Source: Nitrospinaceae bacterium UBA7883
GTDB taxonomy: Bacteria; Nitrospinota_A; UBA7883
Reading direction: 5' to 3'
Length of the DNA: 64,000 nucleotides
NCBI GenBank assembly: GCA_002500605.1
Contig: DLRR01000021.1
Span: 62,001 to 126,000 of the forward strand
A model generated the notes under the pieces. That model had not been told where the DNA came from and did no database searches. It saw only the letters and a list, made by a program, of their open reading frames with translations. Of the stretch, positions 15,736 to 24,474 are shown piece by piece (position 1 is the stretch's first letter; each line of letters begins with the position of its first letter). A program made the translations under genes and the position numbers.

Positions 15736-17247
15736 ATGGGAATTAAAGCAGAAGAGATCAGCTCAATAATAAAACAGAAAATTGATAATTTTGAGCAGAA
15801 GGTTGAGCTTAAAGAAGTAGGGACAGTAATCTCCGTTGGCGATGGTATTGCCAGAGTATATGGTTTGGAAAACTGCATGGCAGGTGAAATGCTAAAGTTC
15901 CCAGGGGACATAACCGGAATGGCGTTTAACTTAGAAGAGGACAACGTTGGTGCCGTGCTTTTAGGAAACGACATCAATATTAAGGAAGGCGATGTGGTTA
16001 CTCGTACTAGTCGCATTTTCTCAGTTCCTGTCGGGGATGCCGTTGTTGGCAGGGTAGTAAATGCCATCGGTGAACCGCTAGATGGTAAAGGTGTAATTGA
16101 AACAGATTTGTTTGGTCCTGTTGAAAAAATTGCCCCGGGTGTCATTGAACGTAAATCTGTCCACGAACCAATGCAAACAGGGCTTAAAGCCATCGATTCA
16201 ATGATTCCTATAGGAAGGGGACAACGTGAGCTTATCATCGGCGACAGACAAACTGGCAAGACAGCTGTAGCCATCGATACTATTATCAACCAAAAGAACC
16301 AAGATGTTTACTGTATTTACGTTGCTATTGGGCAAAAACGCTCTACCGTTGCCCACGTACAAAAAACCCTTGAAGAACATGGTGCCATGGAATACACAAC
16401 CATCGTTGCAGCTACGGCCTCTGAACCAGCCCCTCTGCAATACATGGCCCCTTACTCCGGATGTGCAATTGGAGAATGGTTTCGCGACAACGGAAAGCAT
16501 GCGCTGATTATCTACGATGATCTTTCTAAACAGGCAGCAGCTTATAGGCAACTGTCTCTGCTTATGCGTCGACCACCGGGGCGCGAGGCATATCCAGGCG
16601 ATGTTTTCTACTGCCATAGCCGCTTGCTTGAACGCGCAGCTAAGCTAAACGATGACTTAGGAGCAGGCTCGCTCACTGCATTGCCAATCATCGAAACACA
16701 GGCTAGTGACGTATCAGCCTACATTCCAACAAATGTTATTTCTATCACTGATGGTCAGATATTTTTAGAGTCAGACTTATTTTATTCCGGAGTTCGCCCC
16801 GCAATAAATGTTGGGATATCGGTTTCGCGGGTAGGCGGGTCGGCCCAGACCAAAGCGACAAAGCAAGTTGCCGGACGTTTAAGGCTGGACTTGGCTCAGT
16901 TTCGTGAGCTGGCCGCTTTTGCTGCATTCGGCTCTGACTTAGACGAGGCTACTCAAGCCCAACTTACTCGCGGTGAGCGCCTTGTTGAAATATTAAAACA
17001 GGATCAGTACAAGCCAATGTCAATGGAGCAACAGGTTGTACTAATCTACAGTGGTGTTAATGGTCATCTTGACGAACTCCCAATTTCATCACTCTCAAAA
17101 TTTGAGGAAGAGTTAATTCCCTTCGTAGAATCCAAATACCCTGATATTTATACGTCGATTCGTAATGACAAAAAGATAACTGACGTTACAGAGAAAGAAC
17201 TTGTCAAAGCCATTACTGAATTTAAAAGTCGTTTTAAAAAAGAATAG
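15736..17247 (+). CDS. atpA: ATP synthase F1 subunit alpha
   Basis: 503 residues with the P-loop GDRQTGKTA, the catalytic-interface segment AYRQLSLLMRRPPGREAYPGDVF and the conserved ISVSRVGGSAQ. Length is standard. It forms the F1 hexamer with beta. Confidence 0.98.
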   Translation: MGIKAEEISSIIKQKIDNFEQKVELKEVGTVISVGDGIARVYGLENCMAGEMLKFPGDITGMAFNLEEDNVGAVLLGNDINIKEGDVVTRTSRIFSVPVGDAVVGRVVNAIGEPLDGKGVIETDLFGPVEKIAPGVIERKSVHEPMQTGLKAIDSMIPIGRGQRELIIGDRQTGKTAVAIDTIINQKNQDVYCIYVAIGQKRSTVAHVQKTLEEHGAMEYTTIVAATASEPAPLQYMAPYSGCAIGEWFRDNGKHALIIYDDLSKQAAAYRQLSLLMRRPPGREAYPGDVFYCHSRLLERAAKLNDDLGAGSLTALPIIETQASDVSAYIPTNVISITDGQIFLESDLFYSGVRPAINVGISVSRVGGSAQTKATKQVAGRLRLDLAQFRELAAFAAFGSDLDEATQAQLTRGERLVEILKQDQYKPMSMEQQVVLIYSGVNGHLDELPISSLSKFEEELIPFVESKYPDIYTSIRNDKKITDVTEKELVKAITEFKSRFKKE

Positions 17248-17251
17248 ATAG

Positions 17252-18118
17252 ATGGCTAACCTAAAGGATATCAGAAGAAGGATTGTCTCCGTTAAAAATA
17301 CCCAGCAAATTACTAAGGCTATGAAATTGGTAGCTGCGGCAAAGTTGCGAAGAGCTCAGGAAGCAATGGAGAACGCGAGGCCGTACTCTGCTAAAATGAT
17401 CGAGTTTGTGGGCAGGCTCGCAGCTAACTCGAACCCAGAATCGCACCCACTGCTTATCAAACGCGATTCACAGAAAGTGCTTATCGTCACCTTGACAGGT
17501 GATAAGGGACTTTGTGGGCCATTTAACAACTCCGTCGTTAAGCTCACAAATCAGGTGATAGATTCCAATAAAACTTCAGAAATCTCTTTAATCCCAGTTG
17601 GCCGTAGAGGATACGATTATTTTAAGCGCCGCCCAGTTAAGATTTTAGATCATATCATTGAATACAGCAAACAAGTTGGCTACCCCTTGGCTGAAAAAAT
17701 TGCGCAGATTATAATTGACGAATTTTCGAGTGAAAGGGCCGACGCAACATACATTGTGTTCAATAAATTTAAGAATGTGGCAACCCAAAAGGCCATAGCA
17801 TTACCATTGCTGCCAATAATTATGGAAACTGACACAGGGATATCAGCTATAAACCAAGTTGATTATGAATATGAACCATCTGCTGAAGAAATTCTAGATG
17901 GAATTCTAACCCGCTATGTAGTTTCACAGATTTACCAAGCCCTTCTTGAGTCAGTAGCATCAGAGCATGGTGCACGGATGACAGCCATGGATGGGGCGAC
18001 AAAAAATGCTTCTGAAATGATCTCGGACCTTACACTAGAATACAATAGGGCACGGCAGGCTGCCATCACTACAGAACTTATCGAAGTGGTGACCGGTGCT
18101 GACGCGCTTGCAGGATAA
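17252..18118 (+). CDS. atpG: ATP synthase F1 subunit gamma
   Basis: 288 residues, the rotor shaft. The N-terminal helix MANLKDIRRRIVSVKNTQQITKAMKLVAAAKLRRAQ and C-terminal helix MTAMDGATKNASEMI...YNRARQAAITTEL are the conserved paired helices. Confidence 0.97.
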   Translation: MANLKDIRRRIVSVKNTQQITKAMKLVAAAKLRRAQEAMENARPYSAKMIEFVGRLAANSNPESHPLLIKRDSQKVLIVTLTGDKGLCGPFNNSVVKLTNQVIDSNKTSEISLIPVGRRGYDYFKRRPVKILDHIIEYSKQVGYPLAEKIAQIIIDEFSSERADATYIVFNKFKNVATQKAIALPLLPIIMETDTGISAINQVDYEYEPSAEEILDGILTRYVVSQIYQALLESVASEHGARMTAMDGATKNASEMISDLTLEYNRARQAAITTELIEVVTGADALAG

Positions 18119-18167
18119 ACATAATGAAAGCCTATTTATTTCATTTCGCACGGCTGGAGGATAGTTA

Positions 18168-19583
18168 ATGGTTACAGCGACAAAGGCTACTGGAAAAATA
18201 ACTCAAATCATCGGTCCTGTTCTCGATGCTGAATTCCCACCCGGGGACCTACCAAAAATTTACAATGCTTTGCACATCACCACCCAAACCGGCGAGACCA
18301 TCGTGGCTGAGGTTGCCCAGCACTTAGGTGAAAACTCTGTTCGGGCTGTTGCCATGCAGTCGACAGAAGGCCTGACTAGAGGAATCCAAATTAGGGACAC
18401 TGGTGAAGCCATCACAACTCCTGTTGGTAAAGAGGTTCTTGGGCGTGTTTTAAATGTTGTTGGTGAACCTGTGGATGGAGTTGGGCCTGTGGGCGAAAAG
18501 GACCGCTGGCCTATCCATCGAGATGCCCCCACTTTAGCTGAGCAGTCCACTTCTCTGGAACCGTTGGAGACAGGTATTAAAGTAATCGACTTGTTAGAAC
18601 CGTATCTAAAAGGGGGAAAAACCGGACTATTCGGAGGGGCTGGCGTTGGTAAAACTGTTCTTATTATGGAACTCATACGTAACATAGCCACTGAGCACTC
18701 CGGCTATTCTGTATTTTCAGGTGTCGGGGAACGGACCCGTGAAGGTAATGATCTTTACCATGAGATGAAAGATGCTGGAGTCCTTGATAAAACAGCTCTT
18801 ATTTACGGCCAAATGACAGAACCACCTGGCGCACGACTGCGTGTGGGCCTTACAGGCTTAACCGTAGCAGAATACTTCCGGGATACTCAAGGTCAAGATG
18901 TGCTTTTATTTATAGATAATATATTCCGCTTTTCCCAGGCAGGCTCTGAGGTATCGGCACTATTGGGTCGTATGCCTTCAGCAGTTGGGTATCAGCCGAC
19001 TTTAGCAACCGAAATGGGGAACTTACAGGAAAGGATTACATCAACCAAAAATGGTTCGATTACATCCGTGCAAGCAGTCTATGTCCCTGCTGACGACCTA
19101 ACAGACCCAGCTCCAGCAACAACCTTTGCTCACCTCGATGCTACAACAGTTCTATCACGCCGTATTTCAGAGCTTGGAATTTATCCGGCGGTTGACCCGC
19201 TTGATTCAACTTCTCGTATACTTGACCCACACATTTTGGGTGTGGAGCATTACGAAGTAGCACGTGGAACCCAAACTGTTCTACAACGCTATAAGGAGCT
19301 ACAAGACATAATCGCCATTCTAGGAATGGAAGAGCTGTCAGAAGATGATAAGGTTACTGTTGCTAGGGCAAGGAAAATACAAAGGTTTCTATCACAACCT
19401 TTCTTTGTAGCCGAGACATTTACTGGTTCACCAGGTCGGTATGTAAAACTTAAAGACACAATTGCAGGCTTCAAAAAGCTCATTGATGGTCAATGCGATG
19501 AAATCCCGGAACAGGCATTCTACATGGCTGGTAACATTGATGAGGTTTATGAACGTTTTGAGAACATGAAAAAGGGAAAGTAA
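18168..19583 (+). CDS. atpD: ATP synthase F1 subunit beta
   Basis: 471 residues, the catalytic subunit. P-loop GGAGVGKTV, the catalytic glutamate region GVGERTREGNDLYHEM, and the LLFIDNIFRFSQAGSEVSALLGRMPSAVGYQPTL block are all present. GGAGGA precedes the start. Confidence 0.98.
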   Translation: MVTATKATGKITQIIGPVLDAEFPPGDLPKIYNALHITTQTGETIVAEVAQHLGENSVRAVAMQSTEGLTRGIQIRDTGEAITTPVGKEVLGRVLNVVGEPVDGVGPVGEKDRWPIHRDAPTLAEQSTSLEPLETGIKVIDLLEPYLKGGKTGLFGGAGVGKTVLIMELIRNIATEHSGYSVFSGVGERTREGNDLYHEMKDAGVLDKTALIYGQMTEPPGARLRVGLTGLTVAEYFRDTQGQDVLLFIDNIFRFSQAGSEVSALLGRMPSAVGYQPTLATEMGNLQERITSTKNGSITSVQAVYVPADDLTDPAPATTFAHLDATTVLSRRISELGIYPAVDPLDSTSRILDPHILGVEHYEVARGTQTVLQRYKELQDIIAILGMEELSEDDKVTVARARKIQRFLSQPFFVAETFTGSPGRYVKLKDTIAGFKKLIDGQCDEIPEQAFYMAGNIDEVYERFENMKKGK

Positions 19584-20003
19584 ATGGCCCAGGATGGAAT
19601 TGAAAGCGGCAAACTTACCTTACAAGTTGTAACTCCAAGCAGATTAGTTTTAGATTCACATGTATCAATAGTGACCTTACCTGGAAAAGAAGGTGACTTT
19701 GGGGTTTTAGCTGGCCATATGCCTTTAATAACATTGCTCCAACCAGGAGTTGTCGATTACGAAGAAGGTGGAGTACAGAGAAAACTATCAGTCTCAGGTG
19801 GTGTTGTTGAGGTTACTCAAGACAAAGTATTGCTACTGGCTCGCACATGCGAAAAACCAGATGAGATTGATGAAGAAAGGGCCAATCGAGCAAAAAAATA
19901 TTCAGAAGATTCTCTGTCAGGAATGTCTCACGATGACGAAAGTTTTGCTCGAATGGAGGTTAAGCTCAAAAGAGCACTATCTAGGCTTAAAGCAAAAAAC
20001 TAA
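19584..20003 (+). CDS. atpC: ATP synthase F1 subunit epsilon
   Basis: 139 residues beginning immediately after the atpD stop. The beta-sandwich signature LPGKEGDFGVLAGHMPLITLLQPGVV and the C-terminal helical pair are visible. It is the last gene of the operon. The a and c subunits (atpB, atpE) are not in the window. Confidence 0.95.
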   Translation: MAQDGIESGKLTLQVVTPSRLVLDSHVSIVTLPGKEGDFGVLAGHMPLITLLQPGVVDYEEGGVQRKLSVSGGVVEVTQDKVLLLARTCEKPDEIDEERANRAKKYSEDSLSGMSHDDESFARMEVKLKRALSRLKAKN

Positions 20004-20023
20004 ACTGCTTTTTACAGAAACTC

Positions 20024-20938
20024 TCAATATCCATCAAGCCCTAAGTAGTCAAGATTTTCACTAATAAACTGCTTGGGTTGGATACCAAATATTGCCTTAA
20101 ACTCTTGTTCTTTACAGATATTCCCCTGTTTTAGCATTAGCAGTTGATCTGAAGTTACTGGAAAAAATGAAAATCTTTCCATCACTGAGGCCACAGGTAA
20201 AATGAGACCGAAAGGAATCGGCATGGTGACTATCCGCTTCTTGCCGATTGCCTTGCCTATAGTTTCTACAATCTGTTTAAATTTTATTGGTCTGCCGCCG
20301 CAGAGATGAAACGTCTTCCCAGAAGATATTGGGGTGTTCAACGCCTTTACGAAACAGTCCGCTACATCGCCTACCCACACCGGGTCCATTTCAAGTTTGC
20401 CTCCATCGAATATTGGAATAATAATAAAGGACCGGATTATACCTGCTAGCTCTGTGGAGAATTCAAATAGCCCTTCTGGGTCGCCAAAAATAACGGATGG
20501 CCTAAATATGGTCCAATCCAACCCACTTTCCTCGACGATTCGTTCAGCACGCCGTTTTGTTGTTTGATATACCGACACCCCATGCTCCGACGCACCATTT
20601 GCACTCATCTGAATAAATCTTTTTACCCCGCATTTTTTTGCTATATTTACGGTGTGCAACGTACTTTGATAATGTGTTTGATCAAAGGTAATGCCTTTTC
20701 GTGGATACTCGCGAATGATACCAACAAGGTTTATAACTGCATCACACTTTTCCATGCCAATGCGCATTTCTTGTGGCTCAAGGGAATCGCCAAAAACAAT
20801 TTCCACCCCGTCTAGAAAAGGAAGCTTGACCTCAGACCCATGCCTAACCCAAGCGTAGACCATGTGGTGGGCAGCTTTAAGAGCCCTAATTACATTTCGC
20901 CCAACAAAGCCTGTTCCTCCAGTCACAAAAACGTTCAA
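20024..20938 (-). CDS. NDUFA9-like NAD(P)-binding reductase (atypical SDR)
   Basis: 304 residues with the Rossmann motif GGTGFVGRNV (residues 7-16), a YQTTKRRAE in place of YxxxK, and the IFRPSVIFGDP segment. This is the complex I NDUFA9/39-kDa-like atypical SDR family, which binds a nucleotide and accompanies complex I in mitochondria and several bacteria. Here it lies beside the ATP synthase operon, convergent with atpC (20 bases apart), rather than in the nuo operon. Confidence 0.82.
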   Translation of the reverse strand: MNVFVTGGTGFVGRNVIRALKAAHHMVYAWVRHGSEVKLPFLDGVEIVFGDSLEPQEMRIGMEKCDAVINLVGIIREYPRKGITFDQTHYQSTLHTVNIAKKCGVKRFIQMSANGASEHGVSVYQTTKRRAERIVEESGLDWTIFRPSVIFGDPEGLFEFSTELAGIIRSFIIIPIFDGGKLEMDPVWVGDVADCFVKALNTPISSGKTFHLCGGRPIKFKQIVETIGKAIGKKRIVTMPIPFGLILPVASVMERFSFFPVTSDQLLMLKQGNICKEQEFKAIFGIQPKQFISENLDYLGLDGY

Positions 20939-21028
20939 CTGTTACATACTCCTTGCAAGACCAAAGTTGGGACTATTAGCAAATAAGGCCTTGAATCTGA
21001 AATATTATAGTCATGAAACAGAAGTTGT

Positions 21029-21790
21029 TTAACTGTCCATACCACGGACACATTCCTTAACAAATTTTTTAAACAATCTACGACTAGCAACATCTGTCTC
21101 AAACAGCTGTTCCGGATGCCACTGTACGCCCAAAATAAAGCTGTCTATTCCTGGCAGTTCAATTGCCTCAACAACGTTGTCTGCTGCAACTGCACACACT
21201 GAAACACCATCGCCGGTTTCCTTAATTGCTTGGTGATGAGTAGAGTTTATTTTGAGTCGAGTCTTTCCTGCAATTTTACGTATCAGAGAACCGGCAGTTA
21301 AGTAAACATCGTGGCTAGTTTTACTTGGTGGCTTAGGCGATTGTTCGTGGTTTAAAGCATTGTTTACCTGGGTTTTTAAGTCTTGGAATAGGCTCCCTCC
21401 AAAAGTAACGTTAATAGCTTGAATCCCACCGCAAATTCCCAGTATTGGAATCTTTTGTTCTACTGCTTTTTTTATTAGGCGCATCTCCATTCTTGTGCGT
21501 TCTGGTTGCAGCTTTCCAAGAACAGGCAAAGGTTTTTCGCCGTATGTCTTCGGGTCTATATCAAACCAGCCACCTGTAATTAACAATCCATCAATCACAT
21601 CCAAGTATTTTTCTGACCTTTTTGCAGAGCTCATTGGCGGAATCAAAATAGGAAGCCCCCCTGACTTCACTAATGCATCCACGTACTTTCGCTTGATATA
21701 GTAAGAAGTCTCTTCTTCTACGTTGGGTATTATTTTCATAATACTTGTATCCGTTGTGACGCCAATTATAGGAATTCCAACCTTTTTCAT
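21029..21790 (-). CDS. Class I glutamine amidotransferase-like hydrolase (peptidase C26, PuuD-like)
   Basis: 253 residues. The nucleophile elbow GICGGIQ (C120) and the catalytic GVQWHPEQ (H225, E227) give the complete triad of gamma-glutamyl-gamma-aminobutyrate hydrolases. The N-terminal IIGVTTD segment is typical. No putrescine-pathway genes are nearby, so the physiological gamma-glutamyl substrate is uncertain. Confidence 0.85.
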   Translation of the reverse strand: MKKVGIPIIGVTTDTSIMKIIPNVEEETSYYIKRKYVDALVKSGGLPILIPPMSSAKRSEKYLDVIDGLLITGGWFDIDPKTYGEKPLPVLGKLQPERTRMEMRLIKKAVEQKIPILGICGGIQAINVTFGGSLFQDLKTQVNNALNHEQSPKPPSKTSHDVYLTAGSLIRKIAGKTRLKINSTHHQAIKETGDGVSVCAVAADNVVEAIELPGIDSFILGVQWHPEQLFETDVASRRLFKKFVKECVRGMDS

Positions 21791-22262
21791 TAATTACCCT
21801 TAAATTCTATAAACAATTACCAGGATGCAAAGGCATCTTGTCATTCCAACATCTTTAACTTTAATAACACCATAATACAATAACAGTCTTCTCGTATCAT
21901 ATTTCATAGGTTTTCTCGAGTAATCTTGAGTTGGCTTAAGCTCATAAGATATAAGGAAATCACATTGGTTTTTCCAATTGCAAAGACCTTATTGCAATAT
22001 TTCAACTTCGTATAAATAAAGCAAAACAAGCAAGTCGTTCGCATGTCATTCCCAGAAAATGATCTGGTAGAGATCAATACTGGAATGGATGTAACTTGGC
22101 TGAACAAGAACACTACTGCTCATTTAGGGCTATAACAAAAAAAATAATTAAATAATTGCGGGTTTGGGAATTAGAAATTGTTGAAAACAATCTCTAGTTT
22201 TGCCATAATGTCGCCCTTACAATCTTAATAATTTACCATCTGATACGTGCCAACGGATCTGC
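21791..22262. other. Intergenic stretch without a recognised gene
   Basis: AT-rich sequence between the divergent hydrolase gene and rplU. A 69-codon minus frame at 21904-22113 resembles no family. Only the promoter just before rplU stands out. Confidence 0.5.
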
Positions 22263-22292
22263 TTGGTGATCAGAGTCGTACATAGCTATAAT
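22263..22292 (+). promoter_or_regulatory. Candidate promoter of rplU-rpmA-obgE
   Basis: TTGGTG (22263-22268), an 18-base spacer and a perfect -10 TATAAT (22287-22292), about 78 bases before the rplU start. Confidence 0.55.
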
Positions 22293-22369
22293 ATCCAGAT
22301 GTTTGGCTAGAACAAATTCTTGGATAATATGTTATGCTAATTTGTTTAGTTGTTTGTGGAGGTAATTTG

Positions 22370-22678
22370 ATGTTTGCTGTTTTAATAACTGGTGGTAAGC
22401 AATATAAGGTTTCTAAAGGTGACCGAATTAATATCGAGAAGATAGATGGCGATATTGGGTCTAATGTAGTATTAGAGCAAATACTTATGACCGGAAAAGG
22501 GGAAAAAGTCCAGATCGGCACTCCATTTCTTGAAAACAAAAAAGTGTCAGCAAAGATTTTATCTCACGATAAAGCTCCAAAGGTATTAATCCAAAAACAT
22601 AAGCCTAGAAAAAATTCCCGGAAAAGAACTGGCCATCGTCAACAATTTACTACACTAGAAATTACTTCAATAAGCTGA
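22370..22678 (+). CDS. rplU: 50S ribosomal protein L21
   Basis: 102 residues beginning MFAVLITGGKQYKVSKGD, with the C-terminal KHKPRKNSRKRTGHRQ.FT. The ATG at 22370 is preferred over an upstream in-frame ATG at 22334 because GGAGG (22358-22362) sits 7 bases away and the family begins here. Confidence 0.97.
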   Translation: MFAVLITGGKQYKVSKGDRINIEKIDGDIGSNVVLEQILMTGKGEKVQIGTPFLENKKVSAKILSHDKAPKVLIQKHKPRKNSRKRTGHRQQFTTLEITSIS

Positions 22679-22694
22679 CTAGAAGGGCACTACT

Positions 22695-22964
22695 ATGGCA
22701 CACAAAAAGGGACAAGGGAGTACATCAAACGGTCGGGATTCTGCCGGGCGTCGCCTAGGAGTTAAAAAGTTTAGCGGGGAGTTAGTTAATGCAGGAAATA
22801 TTATCGTTCGCCAACGAGGCACCAGATTTTTCCCTGGGCGAAATGTCAGCATGGGAAATGACCACACCCTGTTTGCAAAAATAGATGGCGTTGTTGATTT
22901 TACAACAGGTGGCAAAGGTCCACGCCGCTATATTAACGTTGACCTGGTAGACAACAAAGCATAG
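22695..22964 (+). CDS. rpmA: 50S ribosomal protein L27
   Basis: 89 residues starting MAHKKGQGSTSNGRDSAGRRLGVKKF, the standard L27 N terminus with no cleavable extension. It lies between rplU and obgE, the usual order. Confidence 0.98.
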   Translation: MAHKKGQGSTSNGRDSAGRRLGVKKFSGELVNAGNIIVRQRGTRFFPGRNVSMGNDHTLFAKIDGVVDFTTGGKGPRRYINVDLVDNKA

Positions 22965-23060
22965 GGCATCTGTAAAAGCTTCTTTTCCCGCACTGGCTAT
23001 TGCTTTGGAGCAGGTTTTTTTGCCGCTACCCCATTAACAAAATCACTGAACAACGAAGTC

Positions 23061-24086
23061 ATGACTGAATTCATTGATGAGGCACGCATAGAAATAAAGG
23101 CTGGCGATGGTGGTTCCGGCAAAATATCATTTCGCCGTGAAAAGTTTGTACCTCGCGGCGGTCCTGATGGAGGCGATGGTGGGAACGGAGGCTCAATAAG
23201 CTTTTTAGCCGACCACAACCTAAACACACTACTTGATTACAAACTAGAACGCCATTATACAGCTACAAGCGGTGAACCTGGAAGCAAGAGTCAGAAAACT
23301 GGTAAAAGTGGCGTTGATTTGGTACTGCGGGTTCCTGTTGGAACTATTATAAGAGATGTCAATACTGGTGACATCATCACTGATCTTCATGAGTATGGGC
23401 AAAGCACCGTTGTAGTAAAGGGTGGTTCAGGCGGATGGGGTAACTCACATTTTAAATCTTCTGTCAATCAGTCACCCAGAAGAGCCAATAAAGGGACAGA
23501 GGGAGAGTCTCGCAGTATTAGGCTAGAGCTAAAACTTATGGCTGATATTGGAGTAATCGGGTTTCCAAACGTAGGAAAGTCAACGTTAGTTTCTCGCGTA
23601 TCAAACGCCAAACCAAAAATTGGGGAATACCCTTTCACAACATTAACGCCAAACCTCGGTGCAGTTAAATGGGACTTACATAAATCATTCTATATAGCTG
23701 ATATACCAGGCCTTATAGAAGGAGCGGCTATAGGCCGTGGATTGGGTCATCAGTTTCTTAAGCACATTGAAAGAACTCGACTACTAATACATTTGATCGA
23801 TCCACTGGCCTTTGAAGCAGGACGAAACCCCTTGGCTGACTACAAAATAATAAACAATGAGTTGGAACGATTTTCTAGAAACCTATCCAGCAAACCACAG
23901 ATAGTAGTAATCAACAAGGCAGACGCGTTAAACGATTTACATTTTTTGGAAACGACAAAAACAGAATTTAATAAGCATGTAGGGGTAGAGCTAAGATTAA
24001 TTAGTGCCGTATCAGGGCAAGGTCTTGATGGACTTGTCAAACATGCAGGAACCCTGCTCGAGCAAACAGTTAGCAAAGAAATGTAA
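23061..24086 (+). CDS. obgE: Obg-family GTPase
   Basis: 341 residues. The glycine-rich Obg fold (AGDGGSGKISFRREKFVPRGGPDGGDGG) is followed by a G domain with G1 GFPNVGKST, the switch YPFTTLTPN, G3 DIPGLIEGA and G4 NKAD. It acts in ribosome assembly and stress control. The variable C-terminal domain is essentially absent, as in shorter homologues. Confidence 0.96.
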   Translation: MTEFIDEARIEIKAGDGGSGKISFRREKFVPRGGPDGGDGGNGGSISFLADHNLNTLLDYKLERHYTATSGEPGSKSQKTGKSGVDLVLRVPVGTIIRDVNTGDIITDLHEYGQSTVVVKGGSGGWGNSHFKSSVNQSPRRANKGTEGESRSIRLELKLMADIGVIGFPNVGKSTLVSRVSNAKPKIGEYPFTTLTPNLGAVKWDLHKSFYIADIPGLIEGAAIGRGLGHQFLKHIERTRLLIHLIDPLAFEAGRNPLADYKIINNELERFSRNLSSKPQIVVINKADALNDLHFLETTKTEFNKHVGVELRLISAVSGQGLDGLVKHAGTLLEQTVSKEM

Positions 24087-24474
24087 AAAATGGAAAGCTG
24101 CCTCGTGAAAAGTTGTTCTCAAGTTAATCTAGAAGGTAAAATGACTATAAAAAGCAACTATTAGAAATAGTAATATTTACTAACAACATTCTGGTAATGT
24201 CTACGAGAAATTTCTTCTTAGAATTGCTAATTATAGCTTGATTTTTTAGAAGAATTTGTTTTAATTAAGTCACTCTTTAATGTGTCAAAAGATACACCTA
24301 AGAAGCTATTATCTTCTTGCCATTAGCTGGCTCACAATTGTAATTATGGTGTCTCATGATTATTTAGTGAGGGTTGTAGAGGTAGGGAAAATTTATAACG
24401 AGCCAGGTATTGGTCCGCATGGAGTGATCTTCTAATGGAACAGCGCTCATGTGGAAAAAAGGTATATTTGTTTT
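24087..24474. other. Intergenic stretch upstream of the nuo operon
   Basis: AT-rich, no recognisable gene. It presumably contains the nuo promoter, but no convincing -35/-10 pair was found. Confidence 0.4.
24208..24257 (+). terminator. Weak terminator-like hairpin downstream of obgE
   Basis: AAATT(T)CTTCT(T)A pairs with T(T)AGAAGAATTT across a 30-base loop, with single-base bulges; T-rich sequence follows. Confidence 0.25.

Noticed and set aside
21904..22113. 69-codon minus-strand ORF
   Set aside because: Composition and lack of any motif suggest chance in an intergenic region.
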